A DNA stretch of 40,655 nucleotides, from IMG/VR virus record IMGVR_UViG_3300006071_000027, positions 1-40,655 of that record; one strand, written 5' to 3'. Under the pieces are notes generated by a model. The model searched no databases. It had not been told where the DNA came from and saw nothing but the letters and a program-made list of their open reading frames with translations. Within the stretch, counting starts at the first letter, position 1, and every line of letters begins with the position of its first letter. The stretch is from a virus. This document shows positions 34,533-40,655 of this stretch, in pieces. Position numbers and translations under genes: made by a program.

Positions 34533-34533
34533 A

Positions 34534-35118
34534 ATGCAAGTAATTGAAAATTTGTTATCGAAGCACTATGAAAATGATATTGAAAATACATTAAATGATA
34601 TTAATTTTCCTTGGTATTTTTATGATGAAATATCAAAAGGAGATTATAATAATCCAGCAGTAACAGAATCTTTTGGATTGGTACATACCATATATGATTC
34701 ATATAATGGAGTAAATTCAAATTATTATCCTTTTTTTAAATCCATATTATATTTTATGGAAGATAAATTTAATATTGAATTTAATAGAATATTAAGAATA
34801 AGAATTAGAAAAACAACACCTATTATTGGACACAATTTAAACAAATATAATAGACCACATGTTGATTTACCAGAAGCTTCTCCGTACAAAACATTAGTAT
34901 ATTATGTTAATGATTCAGATGGAGATACCGTATTGTTTAACGAATTTTATACTTTAGGCGAAAGCACCGAAATAACAAAAGAAATATCAGAATATAAAAG
35001 AAATACTCCAAAAAAAGGTAGTGCAATTTTATTTGATGGTCACAGAATACATGCTGGAAATAATCCAGTAAATTATAAACAAAGAATTGTAATAAATTTT
35101 GATTTTTTGGAAAAATAA
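34534..35118 (+). CDS. 2-oxoglutarate/Fe(II)-dependent oxygenase
   Basis: The 194-residue protein has the double-stranded beta-helix oxygenase pattern: His109-Val-Asp111 in RPHVDLPEA, GDTVLFNEF, and the distal His173 (HAGNN) with Arg184 (YKQRIVINFDF), which together would bind Fe(II) and 2-oxoglutarate. The family hydroxylates amino acids in proteins, nucleobases or small molecules; related enzymes are frequent in T4-like marine phages with substrates mostly unknown. The gene begins one base after the stop of the small fibre partner. All eight Arg codons are AGA and the sequence is visibly more AT-rich than the fibre genes, which suggests later acquisition. Modification of nearby Gly-rich fibre is a hypothesis; the enzyme class is fairly sure. 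Confidence 0.85.
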   Translation: MQVIENLLSKHYENDIENTLNDINFPWYFYDEISKGDYNNPAVTESFGLVHTIYDSYNGVNSNYYPFFKSILYFMEDKFNIEFNRILRIRIRKTTPIIGHNLNKYNRPHVDLPEASPYKTLVYYVNDSDGDTVLFNEFYTLGESTEITKEISEYKRNTPKKGSAILFDGHRIHAGNNPVNYKQRIVINFDFLEK

Positions 35119-35163
35119 CTTAATAACACAAGAAATACTTTACCTTAAGCGGTTTTAACACAG

Positions 35164-35171
35164 CCTAAATA
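35164..35171 (+). promoter_or_regulatory. CTAAATA-type late-promoter-like box
   Basis: CCTAAATA has the same CTAAATA core as at 22928, again in one of the two longest gaps. T4 spacing puts +1 near 35177, one base before the hairpin at 35178. Confidence 0.5.
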
Positions 35172-35177
35172 ATATAC

Positions 35178-35211
35178 AGACTTGTATTAGACAACCATCC
35201 TATACAAGTTT
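35178..35211 (+). terminator. Hairpin with T-rich tail (terminator or 5' mRNA stabiliser)
   Basis: ACTTGTAT (35180-35187) pairs perfectly with ATACAAGT (35202-35209), loop 14 bases; a G-T and an A-T pair extend it to ten. TTATTTTTAA follows. It could end transcription of the oxygenase unit, or form the 5' end of a transcript started at the box just upstream. The low GC content of the stem makes a strong terminator less likely. Confidence 0.5.
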
Positions 35212-35246
35212 ATTTTTAATAGATGGTAAATTTATGGAGATTTAAA

Positions 35247-35438
35247 ATGAGTGATATTTCGATTACCCTTAATTTAGACGAAGTTAATGTAGTTATGCAA
35301 GGTCTTGGACAATTGCCATATGCGCAGGTAAGTCCAGTTGTTGATAAGATTCGTGGTCAAGCAATTCCACAAGTTCAAGCTCAACAACAGACACAAGCAC
35401 CTACACAACCAACAGTAACAGACGTAACACCAAACTAA
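35247..35438 (+). CDS. Small 63-aa protein with helical core and Gln/Thr/Pro tail
   Basis: The start is placed at the ATG at 35247 because GGAG (35236-35239) lies eight bases before it in the same context (GGAGATTTAAAATG) as the gene at 30648; an upstream in-frame ATG at 35223 has no ribosome site and falls in the leader. The product begins MSDISITLNLDEVNVVMQGL and contains GQLPYAQVSPVVDKIRGQA, then a low-complexity Gln/Thr/Pro tail (QAQQQTQAPTQPTVTDVTPN). A similar N-terminal pattern (LDEVNxVLxxLGxLPYxxVxxLIxKI) occurs in small phage proteins of unknown function. Seven bases separate its stop from fibre 4. Confidence 0.7.
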   Translation: MSDISITLNLDEVNVVMQGLGQLPYAQVSPVVDKIRGQAIPQVQAQQQTQAPTQPTVTDVTPN

Positions 35439-35445
35439 AAAATAG

Positions 35446-37260
35446 ATGAGCATATCGCAGATTAATGCAGCAAGTATTCAAGCAGGTACCGTTGTTGCCT
35501 CTGATATTGCTGCAAATACCATTACTCAAACAAACCTGACTATTGGAGCACCTTACTGGAACTCCAGTAATCAGGTGGGTATTGGTACGACAACACCAGG
35601 ATATCAATTGGATGTTCAAGGTCCAACAGGTATTACGTCAACAAAATCTACGACAGGCACAAACACATCTTATTTTATCTCTAACAATGGAGCAGGTGCC
35701 ACAGCAATTGGTATTGATAGTTCTTCAGGAACACTTACTGGTGTTGCTAATGCTTCATTTGTTTGGAGTTCAGTAAACTCTCCTTTGATATTCTCACAAA
35801 ATTCTACTGAGAGAATGAGAATTGATACAAATGGAAATTTAGGTCTTGGTGTAACTCCAGCAACCGCCACAAGAACAACACTTCAAATTGGTGCATATGC
35901 TACTATTGATAATAATGCAGGTACTGGTATTGAAATAAATTCTAATGCGGTATATAATTCCGGTTGGAAATATATTAATAGTGCCGCAGCAACACAATAT
36001 TATCAATATTCTGGTACTCATGTATGGCAATATGCTACGTCAGGAACAGCAAGCAATTCCATTTCATGGACAGAAGCAATGCGTATCACCTCTGCAGGTA
36101 ACGTTGCTATTGGTTCTACTAGTGCAAATTTCCCATTATCTTTTGGTGCTAACATAGGTAAATCTATTGCTCTTTATGAGAGTAGTGGTACGAATATGTA
36201 TGGTATAGGAATGGGTGGATTAGGAACAACTCCAAGTCCATATCGTACACAATTATTTGCCAATGGTTCAGAAGCTGTTTCAATTACTGCAACGGGAAAT
36301 GTTGGTATTGGAATAGTAAATCCATCAACAACATTAAATCTTTATTCATCCACAAAACCCACATTAACTTTTGGTGATTCAACTTTAGGTAATAACTATG
36401 GTGGACAAATTACTGGATATGGAGTATCGGGTAATGGTGGTTATTTAAGTCTTGGAACAAATGATAACAACACATACAATGAAGGTATACAGTTAACTCA
36501 ACAAGCAACTAATATAATCTTTAAAACGAGTACAGGTACAAATGGTACCACGGCAGAACGTATGCGTATTAATTCTACTGGATATGTGGGTATTGGCCAA
36601 TCATCTCCGGGTGCATACTTGGATATTTTAACTGCCACATTAGGTAACACGGTTGGTAATATTCAATACATTTTTAATAGTGCTACAAATGATGGAAATA
36701 CTGACCAAATACAATTATATGCCTATAGAAATACATCTACTGGCAGTTGGCCTTATGTTGATTTCTTTTTAAGACGCAGTGTTGATGGAACGCAAAACCA
36801 AGGTTATTTTAAATTTGGTGCAACTGTATCAGGTTCATATTTAGCATTTTCTTCCAATAGTACTGAGCATATGCGTATTGACCCATCTGGCAACATATTT
36901 GTTGGGGGTACTACACAAAATACAGCTACTGGTATTGTGTATGCAAAAACTACTGCTAAAGCATGGGCTAAATGGGGAGGTGGCAACCAAACAACAGCTG
37001 GCTCTATTTTTGCTTCTTACAATTGCTCAAGTATTACTGTTAATAGCACAGGAAGATATACATTTAATTTTACCAACGCTATGGCTTCTGCCAACTATGC
37101 AATATCAGCTTTAACATCATATTCAAATGGAAATACTGGTGTTGGCATTTCAGCTAACCAAGATAGTGATAATCCGCCTAGTTCCACTAGATTTGATGTA
37201 GCTGTTTGGACTTCTGGATATTCTAACTCAAATTATGTATATGCTTCTGTATTTGCTTAA
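35446..37260 (+). CDS. Tail fibre 4 of the array
   Basis: The 604-residue fibre opens with MSISQINAASIQAGTVVASD, then LTIGAPYWNSSNQVGIGTTT and LDVQGPTG, the block shared with fibre 3. It carries several RMRI-type units (TERMRIDTNGNLGLGVTPA, EAMRITSAGNVAIGSTS, AERMRINSTGYVGIGQSSP, EHMRIDPSGNIFVGG). The tip (about residues 490-604) starts TAKAWAKWGGG, with SYNCSSITVNSTGRYTFNFT and a YVYASVFA end, a beta-sandwich-like tip pattern found on many fibres. No Shine-Dalgarno sequence is obvious before the ATG; coupling with the small gene upstream is likely. Receptor-binding role is inferred. Confidence 0.8.
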   Translation: MSISQINAASIQAGTVVASDIAANTITQTNLTIGAPYWNSSNQVGIGTTTPGYQLDVQGPTGITSTKSTTGTNTSYFISNNGAGATAIGIDSSSGTLTGVANASFVWSSVNSPLIFSQNSTERMRIDTNGNLGLGVTPATATRTTLQIGAYATIDNNAGTGIEINSNAVYNSGWKYINSAAATQYYQYSGTHVWQYATSGTASNSISWTEAMRITSAGNVAIGSTSANFPLSFGANIGKSIALYESSGTNMYGIGMGGLGTTPSPYRTQLFANGSEAVSITATGNVGIGIVNPSTTLNLYSSTKPTLTFGDSTLGNNYGGQITGYGVSGNGGYLSLGTNDNNTYNEGIQLTQQATNIIFKTSTGTNGTTAERMRINSTGYVGIGQSSPGAYLDILTATLGNTVGNIQYIFNSATNDGNTDQIQLYAYRNTSTGSWPYVDFFLRRSVDGTQNQGYFKFGATVSGSYLAFSSNSTEHMRIDPSGNIFVGGTTQNTATGIVYAKTTAKAWAKWGGGNQTTAGSIFASYNCSSITVNSTGRYTFNFTNAMASANYAISALTSYSNGNTGVGISANQDSDNPPSSTRFDVAVWTSGYSNSNYVYASVFA

Positions 37261-37268
37261 GGATAAAA

Positions 37269-37601
37269 ATGGCTAAAATAATTATTCATACAAACGATAA
37301 TGGCGGCGTTTCCGTTACATATCCTTCTCCTGAGTTTTTAGAAAATAATACTATTGAGGATGTGTTAGCTAAAGATTGTCCTGACCACGCTATCATTATT
37401 GAAGATTCAGAACTTCCAGAAGATCATACTTATTTCAATGCTTGGGAACTGATTGACGGAAAAGTAGTGGTAAATGAAACCAAAAAACAAGCCATAATTG
37501 ATGCTGAACAAGCAAAAATAAATTCTAAACAAGAAGTTAAAACAAAATTGTCTGCTCTTGGTTTAACAGAAGATGAAATTCAACACCTACTAAATCCATA
37601 A
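37269..37601 (+). CDS. Small fibre-partner protein with helical tail
   Basis: The 110-residue protein begins MAKIIIHTNDNGGVSVTYPS, then EFLENNTIEDVLAKDCPDHA and IIEDSELPEDHTYFNAWELI. This pattern (IIxxNxxGGVSVxxP..., AKDxP, LP.DhtFfnAWe) is common among small proteins found next to fibre genes in many tailed phages; the family is widely seen but poorly characterised. The C-terminal third (about 70-108) is a helical, Lys/Glu-rich segment ending LGLTEDEIQHLLNP. AAGGA precedes the ATG, eight bases after fibre 4. A chaperone for fibre 4 or 5 is inferred from position. Confidence 0.7.
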   Translation: MAKIIIHTNDNGGVSVTYPSPEFLENNTIEDVLAKDCPDHAIIIEDSELPEDHTYFNAWELIDGKVVVNETKKQAIIDAEQAKINSKQEVKTKLSALGLTEDEIQHLLNP

Positions 37602-37604
37602 ATA
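37597..37604 (+). promoter_or_regulatory. Late-promoter-like octamer CATAAATA before fibre 5
   Basis: It overlaps the stop codon of the partner gene and ends four bases before the ATG at 37609. No Shine-Dalgarno sequence is present. The arrangement repeats that of 5010 and 32725. Confidence 0.4.
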
Positions 37605-37608
37605 AAAC

Positions 37609-39858
37609 ATGTCTTATCTAGGAAATCCTTTATCGTCAATGAATTATCCTGTGGATTATTTCACAGGCGATGGTACATCTACGACATTTACTTTATCATA
37701 TACTCCAGCATCCGCCACATCGATTCTGGTGTATATTGGTGGCGTTAAACAAGTTGCTTCGACAACCAATCCAGCATACTACCTAATTGGTAATCAATTA
37801 ATACTCTCAGCAGCACCAGCAGCCAACTCCCCAATCGAAGTGAACTATCTTGGTATTGCTTCTCAGGTGAATGTGCCATCTTCACAGAGTATTACACAAT
37901 CGATGCTCTCGTTACAAATTGCTAATACATTTGTAACCAACACAATTACCAATGGTACACAAAACGTAATCACATTGGTTGCTCCACCGGTTTCTTCTAA
38001 CTCATTAATTGTTACAGCAAACGGTGTTGTACAATATGATTATTATGTAAATGGTTCTAATCTTTATTTGAACTTTACTCCACCAGCAGGTACTAGAATT
38101 CGTGCTCAAGGTATTGCACTTACTTCTATTGGAGTTCCTAATGATGCTTCAATTACATCTGCCAAATTAAGTTCTAATTTAACATTTACAGGTACATCAA
38201 CATTTGCCGCTAACGTGGTAGTTGCTGGTAACTTAACTGTTGCCGGTAACACAACTTATGTTAATTCAGAAGTTGCTAACAATGGATTATATTCCACAGG
38301 AGCATTTTTAGGATCATATACATCTGGTATTGTAATGGATTATTCAGGATCCACAGGAAGAATTTCTGTTGGTTCTGGTGCAGGTCTTACATTCTATAAT
38401 GGTGGTGTGGGTAGTTCATCATTAGGTTCTGTAAACTCTAGTGGTACATGGACTTTACCAACATTAAATCTAACAAATGCTTTAGGTGTTGCTTATGGTG
38501 GTACTGGCTTGTCTACAGTTGGTACTTCTGGTTATTTCTTGCAGTCTACTGGTACTGGTTTGCAATACACAGCTGTTGCTGGTGTAACCCCAGGCGGCTC
38601 AAATAATTATATACAATACAATAGCTCTGGCAGTTTTGCTGGTTCTGCTAATTTAAGTTTTGATGGAAGCCACTTATATGTGGGATCTGCTGCTACTCAA
38701 GCTACTTCTGTTTTGTCAGTAAATCAAGGATCAGCTCAAAGCCCAATTACATCTGGTAACATGACTACAGGATCGGTAGTGTTTGGTTCTGGATCTGGAG
38801 CACAGGCATTAAATATAGGTACAGATGGCACAGGAGCTTGGTATAACTCTGCCTACGTTAATAATGCTGGTGTACCTTTGGCCCACCGCTGGTTGGTTGG
38901 TGGGACAGAAGCTATGCGTATTAATTCGTCTGGTCAAGTGTTAGTTAATACTACAACATCCACAACATATTACTCAGGGTCAAGCCAAGTTTACCCAAAT
39001 GCTTTGATTCAAGGTGATTACGATACTTTGTATTTGGCTGGATATACAACTAATCCAGGTCTAAACTTTGCTGGTCCAAATAGTGCATCAAATAGATTTA
39101 GATTTGCTGCTATTCAGGGAGCATTCACAACAACTACAGCAGGTTCTGAAGCTGGAGCTTTATTATTTGAAACATCTAATGGTGGCTCAAATATTGCAGA
39201 ACGGATGCGTCTTGATTCTAGCGGACATTTAAATATTGGATGTTCATCAGGTAATTTTCAGTTAAACATTCAATCAAGTGGCACAACAGGTATCCAATTA
39301 AATCCTAACGGTTCAACTTCAACCGCTGGATACTTGGTTAATGATGGAACAAACTTATATTTAGGTTCATCATATGGTGCTACTGGTATTAAATTCAGAT
39401 TAGCTATAGCAGCACCTGATTATTGCGCAACAATTACAAGTACTGGCGCCGTGTTAACACCTTACCAACCTTCATTTTTCTCTTCAGTTACCGGTGGAAG
39501 TTATACCGCTGGTTCAACTTTTGGTGGAGGTCTTGTTACTACACCATCACAACCTTCAACTAGAACTTCTGGATATAGTAATGGCACGTTTACAGCTCCA
39601 GTAGCAGGGTATTATTCATTTACGTTCCAAGTGTATGATTTTAATACTGCTGGTGCAAATTATCAAGTCTACAAAAACGGGGCTGGATACTACCCCGCTG
39701 ACGCATTGCAGATGATTGCGAGTTCAACCATGATGTCTTGGGCATTTATTATATACTTAAATGCAAATGATTATGTACAAATGGGTTTAAGAACTGGCTC
39801 TGCCAGTCCAAATGTTTATAGTGGCCACACTTACTGGTCAGGATTTTTAATAGGATAA
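37609..39858 (+). CDS. Tail fibre 5 of the array (C1q-like tip)
   Basis: The 749-residue fibre starts MSYLGNPLSSMNYPVDYFTG with two beta domains (about 15-85, YFTGDGTSTTFTLSYTP; and 105-175) like fibre 1, then the shared NNGLYST...GIVMDY...GLTFYNGG block. RMR-type units follow (EAMRINSSGQVLVNTT, AERMRLDSSGHLNIG). The final 135 residues (about 615-749) read as a C1q/TNF-like jelly roll: YQPSFFSSVTGG, GTFTAPVAGYYSFTFQVYDF, MMSWAFIIYLNANDYVQMGL and YWSGFLIG at the very end. C1q-like tips trimerise and bind ligands in many phages. It probably recognises a receptor different from that of the other fibres. Confidence 0.83.
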   Translation: MSYLGNPLSSMNYPVDYFTGDGTSTTFTLSYTPASATSILVYIGGVKQVASTTNPAYYLIGNQLILSAAPAANSPIEVNYLGIASQVNVPSSQSITQSMLSLQIANTFVTNTITNGTQNVITLVAPPVSSNSLIVTANGVVQYDYYVNGSNLYLNFTPPAGTRIRAQGIALTSIGVPNDASITSAKLSSNLTFTGTSTFAANVVVAGNLTVAGNTTYVNSEVANNGLYSTGAFLGSYTSGIVMDYSGSTGRISVGSGAGLTFYNGGVGSSSLGSVNSSGTWTLPTLNLTNALGVAYGGTGLSTVGTSGYFLQSTGTGLQYTAVAGVTPGGSNNYIQYNSSGSFAGSANLSFDGSHLYVGSAATQATSVLSVNQGSAQSPITSGNMTTGSVVFGSGSGAQALNIGTDGTGAWYNSAYVNNAGVPLAHRWLVGGTEAMRINSSGQVLVNTTTSTTYYSGSSQVYPNALIQGDYDTLYLAGYTTNPGLNFAGPNSASNRFRFAAIQGAFTTTTAGSEAGALLFETSNGGSNIAERMRLDSSGHLNIGCSSGNFQLNIQSSGTTGIQLNPNGSTSTAGYLVNDGTNLYLGSSYGATGIKFRLAIAAPDYCATITSTGAVLTPYQPSFFSSVTGGSYTAGSTFGGGLVTTPSQPSTRTSGYSNGTFTAPVAGYYSFTFQVYDFNTAGANYQVYKNGAGYYPADALQMIASSTMMSWAFIIYLNANDYVQMGLRTGSASPNVYSGHTYWSGFLIG

Positions 39859-39872
39859 TTTAAGGAAATAAA

Positions 39873-40139
39873 ATGGCAACATATACAGTAACATTAACAG
39901 ATGCAGAAGATAAAGCTATTCATTATGTAGCCAATTCGGCACAAGAATGGATTGATAATGCAGTTCATAATCGTTGTAGAATTGCAATGGATGAAATTGT
40001 AAATAACCATGTTCAAGAGCAGTTAAAAAATGGTCAGCCAATTGCTGGTACAACACATGAGGAAATTGTTTTAAATGTGGATATTAAATCCGCTTACCAA
40101 AGAACTCAAGAACAATTGGTTCAACAAATTTCAAATTAA
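39873..40139 (+). CDS. Small helical fibre-partner protein
   Basis: The 88-residue protein (MATYTVTLTDAEDKAIHYVA, then SAQEWIDNAVHNRCRIAMDE and IVNNHVQEQLKNGQPIAG) is mostly helical and charged, with one Cys. Small proteins with a WIxNxxxxRxxxAxxEI segment are frequent beside fibre genes of environmental phages, with unknown function; this is from general recollection. AAGGA lies before the ATG, 14 bases after fibre 5. Its place between fibres 5 and 6 repeats the fibre/partner alternation of the array. Confidence 0.65.
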   Translation: MATYTVTLTDAEDKAIHYVANSAQEWIDNAVHNRCRIAMDEIVNNHVQEQLKNGQPIAGTTHEEIVLNVDIKSAYQRTQEQLVQQISN

Positions 40140-40151
40140 TTAAAAAAATAA

Positions 40152-40655
40152 ATGTCTCAACAACTAATTACCGCCAATGAAGTTTCTCCAACATCAGGTG
40201 TTGCTAACACAGGTATTGTTGGACTAATTACATCTGCTCAGTTACAACCTAATTTGGTATTTTCTGGTACCACAACAATGTCTGGTAACTTGGTTGTTCA
40301 AGGTACAACCACGACAGTTAATCAAGAGATTGTTAATACATCAATTATTACAAGTACTTCTGTAAGCAGTCCTATATTAAATGGACCAAGTACATTAGCG
40401 TTACAGACGGCTAATACAAATGCTCTATACATTAATTCAAATCAGCAAGTGGGTATTGGAACGAGTAGTCCAGCAATTAACTCTGGATTAAACAACACAC
40501 TTACTGTTTTCAATTCTGCTGGTGGTTATGGTTCTATTGAAATTTATGGAAATACTTCAACTCAAGGCGGTATATTAGATTTTGGTGCAGCAACTGTTCG
40601 TTATGTTAATTTAGCAGGTGAATATGATGGAGCCACAAATAAAGGTAGATTGGTG
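40152..40655 (+). CDS. Tail fibre 6 of the array, N-terminal part (continues past window)
   Basis: 168 codons are open to the right edge. The start MSQQLITANEVSPTSGVANT is followed by SAQLQPNLVFSGTTTMSGNL and VVQGTTTTVNQEIVNTSIIT, a trimerising beta pattern seen in the other fibres, then LALQTANTNALYINSNQQVG and IGTSSPA, the same repeat family as fibres 2-4. The ATG is preceded by AAAAAAATAA without a Shine-Dalgarno sequence. Tip and length are outside the window, so specificity cannot be judged. Confidence 0.8.
   Translation, partial: MSQQLITANEVSPTSGVANTGIVGLITSAQLQPNLVFSGTTTMSGNLVVQGTTTTVNQEIVNTSIITSTSVSSPILNGPSTLALQTANTNALYINSNQQVGIGTSSPAINSGLNNTLTVFNSAGGYGSIEIYGNTSTQGGILDFGAATVRYVNLAGEYDGATNKGRLV

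Larger units (their letters stand above)
35119..35246 (+). other. 128-bp non-coding gap: promoter-like box, hairpin and leader
   Basis: No gene was seen on either strand. In order it holds CTAAATAA (35165-35172), a hairpin (35178-35211) with a T-rich 3' side, and a GGAG ribosome site before the ATG at 35247. It separates the oxygenase from the second half of the fibre array. Confidence 0.65.

Noticed and set aside
35223-35246. Upstream start for the 63-aa gene
   Set aside because: No ribosome site, and the GGAG element serves the ATG at 35247.
28752-40655. Diversity-generating retroelement acting on fibre tips
   Set aside because: No reverse transcriptase and no template/variable repeat pair was seen in the window; it could only be excluded with the full genome.

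Overview
The window is a continuous block of late structural genes from a large, AT-rich, tailed phage of the T4 superfamily (myovirus morphology, contractile tail). All supported genes are on the + strand and tightly packed, with frequent TAATG or ATGA stop/start overlaps. The order hub, spike, gp25, gp6, (gp7 position), gp8 is the baseplate order of T4-like phages. The DUF4815 protein, the Ala/Gln/Asn-rich coiled fibres, the GIGTTSP-type fibre repeats and the 2OG-Fe(II) oxygenase are typical of marine and freshwater T4-like phages. The host cannot be read from this window. No tRNA, integrase, replication or lysis gene was seen.

Left part (1-5000): C-terminal part of a gp27-like hub protein, a free-standing gp5 OB-fold protein, a helical/hydrophobic protein of unknown role, a gp5/VgrG-like beta-helix spike with an HxH tip, an unrecognised structural protein, a tail-collar fibre with His-rich repeats, a 48-aa protein and a four-Cys protein. 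Thus the spike is split over two genes with a third between them, and no lysozyme domain is present.

Middle part (5000-22834): baseplate wedge and its attachments: gp25, gp6, a 992-aa protein in the gp7 position, a coiled fibre, gp8, a 2115-aa DUF4815 protein, a small coiled-coil protein, and a fibre ending in a self-cleaving Peptidase_S74 chaperone domain. A Gly-x-Gly-Tyr beta module recurs in four of these proteins.

Right part (22970-end): after the longest non-coding gap come two small proteins, a 1607-aa Ala/Gln/Asn repeat fibre and a 112-aa protein. Then follows an array of at least six fibre genes, most followed by small partner genes. The fibres share N-terminal or middle blocks but end in different tips (TWTP-type, knob-like, polyglycine, sandwich-like, C1q-like). 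This looks like a modular receptor-binding locus. A 2OG-Fe(II) oxygenase gene lies inside it, just after the polyglycine fibre.

Regulation: NATAAATA or CTAAATA octamers resembling the T4 late promoter precede several genes. In four cases the octamer lies 4-7 bases before an ATG that lacks a Shine-Dalgarno sequence. In another, the predicted start of transcription falls at the foot of a hairpin.
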